64,000 bases of DNA, taken from NCBI GenBank assembly GCA_965200525.1, contig OZ241368.1, positions 620,001 through 684,000 of the forward strand. Direction: 5' to 3'. The notes below the pieces were generated by a model. The model saw nothing but the letters and a program-made list of their open reading frames with translations. It was not told where the DNA came from and did not search any database. Made by a program: the position numbers and the translations under genes. The stretch's first letter is position 1. Every line of letters begins with the position of its first letter. Shown piece by piece: positions 24,540-32,339 of the stretch. Origin of the DNA: JANNPJ01 sp965200525. Lineage in GTDB: Bacteria > Actinomycetota > Actinomycetes > Actinomycetales > Kineosporiaceae.

Positions 24540-27209
24540 GTGCAGATCAGTGATGTCAGCCCGACGATCGCCACGTTTCACGGGTCTCTGGACCACCTGA
24601 ACCAGTCGGTCTCCGGCAAGGGCCTGTGCGTGGCCGTGTCCGCCGACGGCACCCGCGCCTACCTGGGCGGGCACTCGGGCGTCTGGCGTTCCGACGACGG
24701 CGGCCTGAACTGGTGGCATCCGGAATGGCTGCCCTCGACGACCGGTGGTCCGACTCCGGCCGGAGCACTGCCGATGACCAACGCCTACGACCTGTTCGTC
24801 GACCCGGCCAACAGCAACGTCGTCGTAGCCGCGGCTGGGCGGGATGCCCGGGTGGCGAGCCTCGACGGGATCTACCGGTCCACCGACGGCGGCCTCACCT
24901 GGGCTCTGGTGCATCAGTTCCGCGCGGAGGTCGTGACCGGGAACGGCACCACCACGGTGATCGGTACGCCGGGCCAGATCTCCAGCGCGCCGGACGACCC
25001 GCGAATTCTGTTCGTGGCCGGCGACCTGGCCGTGGGCATCAGTCGCGACAGCGGGGCGACCTGGTCCGACAGCGCGCCCGATCCCCGGGGAGGGGCTCAC
25101 CACGTGGTGGCCGGCCCGCAGACCCCGTCCGGACGCAGGCTCTACGCGACCGGCTCACGGTTCTGGTATTCCATCGACGGCGGCACGACCTGGCTGGTGG
25201 ACCCGGCCTCCCGCAGCGCCGGCCCGGTCACGGACGGCCTCGGGGCCGGGGCCCGGGCGCTGGCCATCGATCCGCGGGACGACATGATCGTCTACCTGAT
25301 GCAGGACGACCTGACCTTCTGGAAGGGCGTGTACCCGCCCTCACCCTCGACCGGGCCCGGCAGCTGGACCCAGTTGCCGTCACCTCCGGTGGCGGGCGGC
25401 ACCGACAGCGGGGCCAGTTTCGTCGTACCGCATCTGACGGCGGACGGCGTGTTCGCCCTCTACGTCAGCGACCGCCGCTCGGTGCACGGCATCGACCGCG
25501 ACCCGGTCTCCACCGACGAGTGGTCCCGGGCCGAGGACAGCCACTGCCATGTCGATCCGCACGGCCTGGCCCTGAGCGCCGACTTCCATCCCTGGGGGCC
25601 GGACTACAACCCGCCCACCTTCGGCCGGGCGGTGCTGGTCAACGACGGTGGCATCAACGTCAGTACCGACGGCATGCAGACCTGGGTCAACGCCGCCGGC
25701 CTGTCCACCCTGAACGTGGCCAATGTGGCGGTCAACGCGGCGGCCGGAAAGCCGACCGCGATCACCTTCGGCGGCGGCGACAACTACGGGTTCAGCACCC
25801 ACGACGGCGGCCTCATCTGGAACACCCAGATCTACCTGGGCGGCGACAACGACTACCAGTTCGCCGATCTGCGCCAGCCCGGCCGGGCGGTCCTGTTCGC
25901 CCCACGCAGCAAGCCGGCCAACGGCGTCACCGGTGAGATCTATCTGTGCACCTCTCCCGACGGCTCTCCGCCCGACACCACGCTGGCCACCAGCCAGCTA
26001 CAACGGATCCCGGGCCCCCCACCGGCGGTCGACCCCTCCACCGGACACCCGACGCGCGGCTGGAACGTCGTCAGCTATTACAGCAACTACGGCTACCGGC
26101 CGCTGATCCTGACCCCGGCCGGTGCACCGAACCGCCCGGACGGCGATCTGGTGACCATCCGGTTCACCGGCACGGTCGGGCGCGATCCGGCGCTGCTGCT
26201 GCGCACCACCGCGATCAGCACGATCACTCTCGATCAGCACTGGGTCTCCTCCGCCACCGCCGAAGGGACCGGCGTACGGGCGTTCCAGGTCGGCCCGCCC
26301 CTGCCGGATCCGAGGATCACCGCCGTCCAGGGTTCCGGTGGCCACGACACGCCCACCTTCTACGCCGGCGACCAGGCCCCCATCCCGGGAGTCACGACCG
26401 GCCCACGCGGGGTGTGGCGGCTCTCCCCCGACGCGGCGACGTGGACCCAGATCGTGCCGGCCGCTGCCGGCGGGCCGGCTCGGGCGATCCGGTTCTACGT
26501 CGATCCCTACCGGCCGGCCGTTGTGTACGTGCTGGCCCCGGACGGGGTGTACCTCTCGGTGAACTCGGGCCAGACCTGGCAACTGCAGGCGTCTCTGAGC
26601 AAGCAGGTCAGCGACGGGGGCAATTATCCCTACGACCTCGGGGACGGCGACCGCGGCAACGCCCAGGACGCCGTGCTGCGCGACATGCAGTTCGACCCGC
26701 TGATGCCGGGTTTCGTACTGGCCACCGGGATCGCCGGGGTGTTCCTCACCCAGGACGGCCGAACCTGGACGCCGCTGCTGCGATCGAGCGCCATGTCGAT
26801 CACCCCGACCAGCCTGTTCTACGACTGGCAGTCCTGTGAGCGCAGCCTCTACGTGGGCACCGGCAACCGCGGGCTGCTACGCCTGCATCCGCTGCCACCC
26901 GATTGGGAGTTCCCCCGGGGGAGCCTGCAAGCGGCCGTCGGCCGGATCACCCTGCTTCGGGTGCATGATCCGGGAACCGGGTACGGGCCGGCCGACGACT
27001 TCACCGACGCCGAGGTGATCGTCTGGCTCGACAGCCAGCCGCAGAAGGCGTTCGCGTTGCGCTTGCGCCCGGACGCCCACCGCCCGGTGGCCCAGTGCAT
27101 GCTCTCGGTGCTGCGCGACGCGTTTAACGCCGGCCGGCCGGTGCGGATCGAGTTCACCCGCACCGGGTGCCGGATCGGCGACATCGTGCGGGTGATCGAG
27201 TCCGGCTGA
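24540..27209 (+). CDS. Asp-box (BNR/sialidase-type) repeat protein with a novel C-terminal domain
   Basis: An 889-residue protein made largely of beta-propeller repeats with about eight Asp-box-like motifs (SDDGGLNWW, STDGGLTWA, SRDSGATWS, SIDGGTTWL, STDGMQTWV, HDGGLIWN, SVNSGQTWQ, QDGRTWT). Such propellers are found in sialidases, photosystem-assembly factor Ycf48 and VPS10-like receptors. No sialidase FRIP or catalytic residues are evident. The last 89 residues (801-889; LLRVHDPGTGYGP ... MLSVLRDAF) form a separate domain related to the whole next gene product. GTG 24540 follows the upstream gene; frame before it belongs to that gene. No signal peptide is visible, unusual for this fold. Confidence 0.78.
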   Translation: MQISDVSPTIATFHGSLDHLNQSVSGKGLCVAVSADGTRAYLGGHSGVWRSDDGGLNWWHPEWLPSTTGGPTPAGALPMTNAYDLFVDPANSNVVVAAAGRDARVASLDGIYRSTDGGLTWALVHQFRAEVVTGNGTTTVIGTPGQISSAPDDPRILFVAGDLAVGISRDSGATWSDSAPDPRGGAHHVVAGPQTPSGRRLYATGSRFWYSIDGGTTWLVDPASRSAGPVTDGLGAGARALAIDPRDDMIVYLMQDDLTFWKGVYPPSPSTGPGSWTQLPSPPVAGGTDSGASFVVPHLTADGVFALYVSDRRSVHGIDRDPVSTDEWSRAEDSHCHVDPHGLALSADFHPWGPDYNPPTFGRAVLVNDGGINVSTDGMQTWVNAAGLSTLNVANVAVNAAAGKPTAITFGGGDNYGFSTHDGGLIWNTQIYLGGDNDYQFADLRQPGRAVLFAPRSKPANGVTGEIYLCTSPDGSPPDTTLATSQLQRIPGPPPAVDPSTGHPTRGWNVVSYYSNYGYRPLILTPAGAPNRPDGDLVTIRFTGTVGRDPALLLRTTAISTITLDQHWVSSATAEGTGVRAFQVGPPLPDPRITAVQGSGGHDTPTFYAGDQAPIPGVTTGPRGVWRLSPDAATWTQIVPAAAGGPARAIRFYVDPYRPAVVYVLAPDGVYLSVNSGQTWQLQASLSKQVSDGGNYPYDLGDGDRGNAQDAVLRDMQFDPLMPGFVLATGIAGVFLTQDGRTWTPLLRSSAMSITPTSLFYDWQSCERSLYVGTGNRGLLRLHPLPPDWEFPRGSLQAAVGRITLLRVHDPGTGYGPADDFTDAEVIVWLDSQPQKAFALRLRPDAHRPVAQCMLSVLRDAFNAGRPVRIEFTRTGCRIGDIVRVIESG

Positions 27210-27286
27210 CCGGGCCCATCAGCCGACCTCCCCTCACCCTCTCACCGACGCAGCAGGTTTCAGCTCCGTTCAGGAAGGACAAGACC

Positions 27287-27652
27287 GTGCCAATCAATGT
27301 CAACGGCAAGCTCAGTCTGTTGCGCGTGCACGATGTCGGCAGCGGCTACGGTCCGCCCAGCGACCAGATCAACGTGGAAGTCGTCGTCCAGTTCGCCGGA
27401 CGGCCCGCGGACGCCTTCGGGTTCCAGTTGCGCGCCGACGGCAACGAACCGGCCCGTACCGGCATGCTGAGCCTGTTGCGCGACGGCTTCAACTACGGCT
27501 GGCACGTCTGGATCGACTACGACGCCCCGGCCGGGCATCACAACGGAACCCTGATGCGGGTGTGGGTGACCAAGGACGCCGTCATCGGGCCGGTCCACCC
27601 GCCGGTCGGGCCGATTCGCCCCGTTGGCGACCCGGTGACCGAAGGCCCCTGA
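27287..27652 (+). CDS. Stand-alone copy of the propeller protein's C-terminal domain
   Basis: A 121-residue protein (PINVNGKLSLLRVHDVGSGYGP...) that aligns with residues 801-889 of the preceding Asp-box protein. Shared blocks are LLRVHD-x-G-x-GYGP, EVxV, P..AF...LR.D, P....ML..LRD.FN.G. About 34 of the first 72 aligned positions agree by eye. It extends further with a His/Gly turn (PAGHHNG) and a Pro/Val-rich tail. GTG 27287 has GGAAGGA seven bases upstream. Likely co-transcribed with the propeller gene. Family unknown to me; a carbohydrate- or protein-binding module is a guess. Confidence 0.75.
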   Translation: MPINVNGKLSLLRVHDVGSGYGPPSDQINVEVVVQFAGRPADAFGFQLRADGNEPARTGMLSLLRDGFNYGWHVWIDYDAPAGHHNGTLMRVWVTKDAVIGPVHPPVGPIRPVGDPVTEGP

Positions 27653-27663
27653 CGGGCCCTGGT

Positions 27664-28662
27664 TCAGCCGGCGGCGATCAGCTCCAGGGTGTCGATCACC
27701 CGGTTGGAGAAGCCCCACTCGTTGTCGTACCAGGCCGACACCTTCACGTGCCGGCCCTCGACCCGGGTCAGGGCCGAGTCGAAGATCGCCGACGCCGGGT
27801 TGCCGGTGATGTCGGAGGACACGAGCGCGTCCTCGGAGTACTCCAGAATCCCGGCCAGCGGCCCGTTCGCGGCTGCGCGGTAGGCGTCCAGAACGTCCTG
27901 CCGGCTGACGTCCCGCGCGACGGTGGTGTTGAGCTCCACGATCGAGCCGACCGGCACCGGCACCCGGATCGAGTCGCCCGAGAGCTTTCCGTCGAGCTGC
28001 GGCAGCACCAGGCCGATCGCCTTGGCCGCCCCCGTCGTCGTCGGAACGATGTTGACCGCCGCGGCCCGGGCCCGGCGCGGATCGCGGTGCGGGCCGTCCT
28101 GCAGGTTCTGTTCCTGCGTGTACGCGTGCACGGTGGTCATGAAGGCGTGCTCGATGCCGGCCAGATCGTCCAGCACCTTGGCCAGCGGAGCCAGCGCGTT
28201 GGTCGTGCAGGAGGCGTTCGAGATGATCCGGTGTGTGCCCGGGTCATAGGCCTCGGTGTTCACCCCGAGGGCGAGGGTGACGTCGGCGCCGTCGGACGGC
28301 GCGCTGACCAGCACCTTGCCCGCGCCCGCATCCAGGTGGGCCCGGGCCGCCGTGGCCGAGGTGAACCGGCCGGTCGCCTCCAGCACGATGTCGATGCCGA
28401 GGCGCTCCCAGGGCAGCTGGGAGGGCTCGCGTTCGGCCAGCACCGTGATGCGGCGCCCGTCGACGACGAGCGTGTCCCCCTCGACGCTCACCGGGCGGCC
28501 GAGCCGGCCGGCGGTGGTGTCGTAGGCCAGTAGCCGGGCCAGGGCGGTGGGGTCGGTGAGGTCGTTGACGGCGACGACCTCGAGTTTGCTGTCGCGCTCG
28601 AGCAGTGCGCGCAGGGCGTTGCGGCCGATCCGGCCGAATCCGTTGATGGCAATGCGGGTCAT
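27664..28662 (-). CDS. gap: Glyceraldehyde-3-phosphate dehydrogenase, type I
   Basis: A 332-residue GAPDH that oxidises glyceraldehyde-3-phosphate to 1,3-bisphosphoglycerate with NAD(P)+. Rossmann motif INGFGRIGRNALRAL, nucleophile C152 (ISNASCTTN), base His in TTVHAYTQEQ, and the C-terminal SAWYDNEWGFSNRVID are all present. Position 34 is Asp (VAVNDLTD), typical of NAD preference. It is isolated here, without pgk or tpi, so it may be a second gap copy. Convergent with and 11 bp from the preceding small gene. Confidence 0.95.
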   Translation of the reverse strand: MTRIAINGFGRIGRNALRALLERDSKLEVVAVNDLTDPTALARLLAYDTTAGRLGRPVSVEGDTLVVDGRRITVLAEREPSQLPWERLGIDIVLEATGRFTSATAARAHLDAGAGKVLVSAPSDGADVTLALGVNTEAYDPGTHRIISNASCTTNALAPLAKVLDDLAGIEHAFMTTVHAYTQEQNLQDGPHRDPRRARAAAVNIVPTTTGAAKAIGLVLPQLDGKLSGDSIRVPVPVGSIVELNTTVARDVSRQDVLDAYRAAANGPLAGILEYSEDALVSSDITGNPASAIFDSALTRVEGRHVKVSAWYDNEWGFSNRVIDTLELIAAG

Positions 28663-28771
28663 GAGTGTTTTCCTTTCGACCCGTCCAGGTTCACCCGGAT
28701 CCCGCGCCCGCGGACAGCGGCGGGAGCGCCACTGTTCACAAGGATCTCGCCACTATTGTTTCTGCGAGCCA

Positions 28772-29728
28772 CTACTGGTTCTGCGAGAAGGTGCGCCGGT
28801 ACGCGCTCGGGGTGGTGCCCAGCAGCCGCTGGAAGTGCAGCCGCAGGTTCGTGCCCGAGCCCAGGCCGACGTCGTCCGCGATCTGCTCGATGCTGCGCTG
28901 CGAGCGTTCCAGCAGCTCGCGGGCCATGTCGATGCGCGCTCGCAGCACCCACTCCATCGGGGTGTGCCCGGTGTCCTGGGCGAAGTGCCGCGAGAACGTG
29001 CGCGGCGAGACGGCCGCGTGCCGGGCCAGCATGGGCAGGGTGAGTGGCTCGCCGAGCCGGTGCAGCGCCCAGTCCCGGGTGGCGGCGAACCGCTCGCCGA
29101 GCGGCTCGGGCACGCTGCTGGGCACGTACTGGGCCTGGCCGCCGCGCCGGAACGGGGCCGCGACCAAGCGCCGGGCCGCATGGTTGGAGGCGGCCACCCC
29201 CAGGTCGCCGCGCAGGATGTGCAGGCACAGGTCGAGGCCCGAGGCGGCCCCGGCCGAGGTCAGCACACTGCCCTCGTCGACGAACAGCACGTTCTCGTCG
29301 ACCTGCACGAACGGGTACTTCGTGGCCAGGGCCACCGTGTAGTGCCAGTGCGTGGTGGCGCGCTTGCCGTCGAGCAGGCCGGTCGCGGCCAGGGCGAAGG
29401 CGCCGGTCGAGATCGCGGCCAGGCGAACGCCCCGCCGGTGGGCACCGATCAGGGCCGCCACGACCGCTGGGGGCGGGTCCTCACGGTCGGGAAACCGGTA
29501 CCCGGGGATGAACACGATGTCGGCCCAGACCAGCGCGTCCAGGCCGTGCGCGACGTGGTACGACAGGCCGTCGCCCCCGGTGACTAGGCCGGCCGCCGCG
29601 CCGCAGACCCGCACCTCGTAGGGCATGCTGGCCCGGGTCGTGAAGACCTGCGCCGGGATCCCGACGTCGAGCGGCTTCGCGCCCTCCAGCACCAGGACGG
29701 CGACACGGTTCAGCCGGGGCGCAGACAC
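28772..29728 (-). CDS. GlxA-type AraC-family regulator (DJ-1/PfpI plus HTH)
   Basis: A 318-residue regulator. The N-terminal DJ-1/PfpI-like domain (about 8-185; RVAVLVLEGAKPLDVGIPAQVF, ISTGAFALAATGLLDGKRATTHW, VLTSAGAASGLDLCLHI) has no nucleophile Cys at the elbow (ISTGAF). The C-terminal AraC HTH pair (about 215-312; LPMLARHAAVSPRTFSRHFAQDTGHTPMEWVLRARIDMARELLERSQRSIEQIADDVGLGSGTNLRLHFQR) binds DNA. GTG 29728 is seven bases after TACCCT, a leaderless layout; longer frames upstream run into gene debris. It probably controls the neighbouring, now degraded, oxidoreductases or gap; the target is uncertain. Confidence 0.87.
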   Translation of the reverse strand: MSAPRLNRVAVLVLEGAKPLDVGIPAQVFTTRASMPYEVRVCGAAAGLVTGGDGLSYHVAHGLDALVWADIVFIPGYRFPDREDPPPAVVAALIGAHRRGVRLAAISTGAFALAATGLLDGKRATTHWHYTVALATKYPFVQVDENVLFVDEGSVLTSAGAASGLDLCLHILRGDLGVAASNHAARRLVAAPFRRGGQAQYVPSSVPEPLGERFAATRDWALHRLGEPLTLPMLARHAAVSPRTFSRHFAQDTGHTPMEWVLRARIDMARELLERSQRSIEQIADDVGLGSGTNLRLHFQRLLGTTPSAYRRTFSQNQ

Positions 29729-29735
29729 GAGCAGC

Positions 29736-29741
29736 AGGGTA
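29736..29741 (-). promoter_or_regulatory. -10 element TACCCT of the GlxA-type regulator, leaderless type
   Basis: TACCCT, seven bases, GTG 29728. It lies at the edge of the degenerate aldo/keto reductase fragment. Confidence 0.4.
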
Positions 29742-29855
29742 CGGCCACCGCCGCCCAGATCGCCCTGGCCTGGCTGCTGATCCAGGGCGACGACATCGCT
29801 CCGATCCCCGGCACCCGCCGAGTCGCGCGGGTCGAGGAGAACACCGCCTGCAAGA
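29741..29855 (+). pseudogene. C-terminal fragment of an aldo/keto reductase
   Basis: The plus frame at 29741 reads TATAAQIALAWLLIQGDDIA followed by PIPGTRRVARVEENTA, the conserved C-terminal part of aldo/keto reductases (AQ-xALAW, IPGT). It has no start codon, no catalytic Asp-Tyr-Lys-His half and no proper end; it runs into the opposing SDR fragment. The fragment abuts the GlxA-type regulator start, so its loss may have created the present promoter. Confidence 0.7.
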
Positions 29856-30114
29856 GGGCGGCGTCCTCCACTCCGGGGGCGCAGACCACCTCGCCCAGCT
29901 CCAGACCGCGCAGGCTGGCGGTGACGACATCGGCGGCACTCATCCGGGGCACCGCACTGAGGTCCAGTCCCTGGCGCTCGTGGAACTCGGTCGCCACCAT
30001 TCCGGGGCACACCACCTGAACCGTGACTCCGGTGTCCCCGAGCTCCGCGCTCAGAGTCTGCGACAGGGCCACCAGGTGAGCCAGCGTGCCGGTGTAGACC
30101 GCACGGCGAGGCAT
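29839..30114 (-). pseudogene. C-terminal fragment of a short-chain dehydrogenase
   Basis: The minus frame reads PRRAVYTGTLAHLVALSQTL, then VQVVCPGMVATEFHERQG, then VPRMSAADVVTASLRGLELGEV, the second half of an SDR from the active-site Tyr onward. The Lys of YxxxK is Leu here (YTGTL), and the NAD-binding half is missing. The 3' end overlaps the opposing aldo/keto reductase fragment. Clearly a remnant. The stretch 30115-30217 holds nothing I can support. Confidence 0.7.
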
Positions 30115-30217
30115 CTGCGACTGCGGAGCCGGCCCACTGAAAGTTCCTCTCGCAGGCTCCGCTGCGCATGATGCCACCGGATGACGGACCGGCCGCGGCG
30201 ACACGGGGACCCGCGGG

Positions 30218-30448
30218 TCAGCCGGTCCAGCGAGGCAGGTCGAGCTCCTGCTCCAGGGCGGTGAGGGCCAGCTCGAGCGTCTCCCCGGACCCCGAGGCCC
30301 ATCGTTCGGGCAGACCGGGGGGCAGGACGGCGACCGTGCAGGTCCACTCCCCCGCGTAGACGCACTCGATGGTCGAGCCCGGGAACGCGGCGTCGAGGAT
30401 GCGCTCGTAACGAGCGTTCATCAGCTCCACGTATCGCTGGGTCGGCAC
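30218..30448 (-). CDS. Small soluble protein, unknown (76 aa)
   Basis: A 76-residue acidic protein (PTQRYVELMNARYERILDAAF ... ALTALEQELDLPRWTG) with predicted helix-strand-helix build and two Cys (IECVY, TCTVAV). GTG 30448 lies six bases after TAGTTT with no RBS, a leaderless start. Codon use is typical of the window. It lies beside the gene debris and downstream of the tetR gene on the same strand. No family recognised. Confidence 0.6.
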   Translation of the reverse strand: MPTQRYVELMNARYERILDAAFPGSTIECVYAGEWTCTVAVLPPGLPERWASGSGETLELALTALEQELDLPRWTG

Positions 30449-30454
30449 GAAGCC

Positions 30455-30460
30455 AAACTA
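30455..30460 (-). promoter_or_regulatory. -10 element TAGTTT of the 76-aa gene, leaderless type
   Basis: TAGTTT, six bases, GTG 30448. A 12-bp palindrome ACCCGATCGGGT (30485-30496) lies 25 bp further upstream and may be an operator or the tetR terminator. Confidence 0.45.
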
Positions 30461-30530
30461 TTGCCCGGCCGATCGCCTGCCGTGACCCGATCGGGTGATC
30501 CTCGCCCCCCGACCGCGCCGTCGTCCCTGA

Positions 30531-31100
30531 TCAGGTACCGGCGGCCACGGATCGCAGGGCGAGCAGGGTGTCGTCGACGAGCGGGCCCAGCTCGCCGTCG
30601 CCGTCCTGGGCCAGCCAGCGGGTGAGGGCGACCCGGAAGGCGGTCATGGCCAGCTCGGCGGCCAGGGTCGCGGTCAGCTCGTCGGTGCCCCGCCGGCGCA
30701 GGCCGGCGGTGATCACGTCGGCCAGGCCGGCGAGTTTGCGCAGGTCACGCTCACGCAGGCCCTCGTCAGCCTCGATCACGCGCTTGCGGATCCGCAACTG
30801 GTCGAGCCGGCCCTCGAACAGCGGGACCATCACGGTTCGCAGGCCGTGAGCCACGACGTCCATCGGGCTCAGGGACGCCGGGGCCTCGGCCAAAAATTCG
30901 GCCACCGTCTCGGGCACGTTGCCCTCGCCCCCGAACAGCACCTCGCGCTTGTCGGCGAAGTGCCGGAAGAACGTGCGTGTGGTCAGGCCGGCCCGGGCGG
31001 TGATCTGGGGAACGGTCGTCTCGGCGAAGCCCTGCTCGACGAACAGCTCAAGGGCAGCCTGTTCCAGGCGCTCGCGCGCTCCGGCTTGCCATCGGCTCAT
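30531..31100 (-). CDS. TetR/AcrR-family regulator
   Basis: A 189-residue TetR regulator: HTH at about 8-55 (RLEQAALELFVEQGFAETTVPQITARAGLTTRTFFRHFADKREVLF) and a helical effector domain (DVVAHGLRTVMVPLFEGR ... ELAMTAFRVALTRWLAQDGD). ATG 31100 is six bases after TACAGT, a leaderless layout. It is divergent from the saccharopine-dehydrogenase-like gene across a 102-bp region holding a 16-bp inverted repeat. It is therefore the likely repressor of both. The long open frame reaching 33131 is shadow. Confidence 0.9.
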   Translation of the reverse strand: MSRWQAGARERLEQAALELFVEQGFAETTVPQITARAGLTTRTFFRHFADKREVLFGGEGNVPETVAEFLAEAPASLSPMDVVAHGLRTVMVPLFEGRLDQLRIRKRVIEADEGLRERDLRKLAGLADVITAGLRRRGTDELTATLAAELAMTAFRVALTRWLAQDGDGELGPLVDDTLLALRSVAAGT

Positions 31101-31106
31101 GAGCCA

Positions 31107-31112
31107 ACTGTA
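31107..31112 (-). promoter_or_regulatory. -10 element TACAGT of tetR, leaderless type
   Basis: TACAGT, six bases, ATG 31100. It adjoins the inverted repeat at 31121. Confidence 0.45.
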
Positions 31113-31120
31113 CGTGATGG

Positions 31121-31161
31121 CATGTCGTGTCATCACTCTGCTACGGTGATGACACGACATG
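31121..31161. promoter_or_regulatory. 16-bp inverted repeat operator between divergent genes
   Basis: CATGTCGTGTCATCAC (31121-31136) and its exact reverse complement (31146-31161) are separated by nine bases. TACGGT, a -10 for the plus-strand gene, sits at 31142-31147 over the spacer. The right arm extends into a smaller palindrome, CGACATGTCG (31155-31164). Very probable TetR-dimer sites controlling both promoters. Confidence 0.75.
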
Positions 31162-31202
31162 TCGTCACGTGTGGACGACGCCCCTGCCAGCGAGGAGTAC
31201 CG

Positions 31203-32339
31203 ATGAACGAAGAGATCTGGGTTCTGGGCGCGACCGGCCGGACCGGGCGCCTGATCGCGGAGCGGTTGCACCGGGCCGGGCGATCGGTGGTGCTGGTCGG
31301 GCGCAACGCCGAGCGCCTGGCCGCCCTGGCCGCTGAACTCGCGACCGCGGAGGCCACTGATTCGCGGCCGCCGCGGATCGTCGCCGGCTCCCTGGAGGAG
31401 ACGCTGTTCCAGCTCACCCGCAGCGCCCCGGCCGTGGTGGTGAACACCGTCGGCCCGTTCAGCACCACCGCGGCCCAGGTCGCGGCGGCCTGCCCGCCCG
31501 GGACGGACTACGTCGACGTCGCCAACGAGATGCCGGCCTCGCAGGCCATCCTCGACCTCGACCGGGCCGCGGCCGCGACGAACCGGACCCTGGTCACCGG
31601 GGCCGGGTTCGGCGTCTTCGCCGTCGAGAGCATTCTCCTGCACCTGAGCCAGGGCGAACCGACGCCAGCTCGGGTGCGGGTCGACGCGCTGGCCTCGGTG
31701 GCGACCGAGCCGGGCCCGCTCGGCGCGGCCCTGGCCTCGAGCATCCTGGGCGGCCTGCCGGCGGGCGGGCGGCAGGTCGAGGGGGGCCGGCTGGTGCGCA
31801 GTTCGGTCGGCGGCCGGGCCACCCGGTTGACGACACCGGACGGCGACACGGTCGTCACCGGCAGCGCTCCGACGTCCGAACTGCTGGCGGCCTGGAAGGC
31901 GACAAGTGCGGGCTCGGTCGTGGCCGGCTCGTCCATGATCCCGACCGGGACGGCGGTTCGGCTGGCGATCCCGGTGGCCTCGCAGATCATGCGGATCCCG
32001 GCGGTCGCCCGGTTCGCGGTCAGCCGCCTGGCCCGGGTCCAGCTGAAGTCGGCACCCATGCCGACCGCGCACTCGTGGGGGCACGCCCGGGTCGAATGGC
32101 CGTCCGGCCGGGTTCGCGAAGGGTGGATGCGCACCGGCGACGGGATGGACTTCACGGTCGCCGTCGCGGCCGAGGTCGCGCTGCGACTGGCTCAGGGTCA
32201 GGGCCGGCCCGGAGCCTTCACGCCGGGCTCGCTGTTCGGGCCCGAACTGGTGGACGCCGTCGGCGGCGAGTTCGTGATCGAGGGCGAGGGCGTCGAGGGC
32301 GTCGAAGTCGCGGACGACGAGGGTCAGGTACGCAGGTAG
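31203..32339 (+). CDS. Saccharopine-dehydrogenase-like NAD(P)-binding oxidoreductase
   Basis: A 378-residue protein of the saccharopine dehydrogenase/trans-acting enoyl-reductase-like group. Rossmann motif WVLGATGRTGRLIAERL, LVGRNAERLAAL, VVNTVGPFSTTAAQVAAACPPGTDYVDVANEM, then a substrate region with GAGFGVFAVESILLHL. Related proteins act on lipids or glycolipid precursors in mycobacteria, but the substrate here is open. RBS GAGGAG precedes the ATG. The C-terminus is very Glu/Gly/Val-rich (EGEGVEGVEVADDEG) and overlaps the convergent LuxR gene by 16 bp. Probably repressed by the divergent TetR protein. Confidence 0.83.
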   Translation: MNEEIWVLGATGRTGRLIAERLHRAGRSVVLVGRNAERLAALAAELATAEATDSRPPRIVAGSLEETLFQLTRSAPAVVVNTVGPFSTTAAQVAAACPPGTDYVDVANEMPASQAILDLDRAAAATNRTLVTGAGFGVFAVESILLHLSQGEPTPARVRVDALASVATEPGPLGAALASSILGGLPAGGRQVEGGRLVRSSVGGRATRLTTPDGDTVVTGSAPTSELLAAWKATSAGSVVAGSSMIPTGTAVRLAIPVASQIMRIPAVARFAVSRLARVQLKSAPMPTAHSWGHARVEWPSGRVREGWMRTGDGMDFTVAVAAEVALRLAQGQGRPGAFTPGSLFGPELVDAVGGEFVIEGEGVEGVEVADDEGQVRR

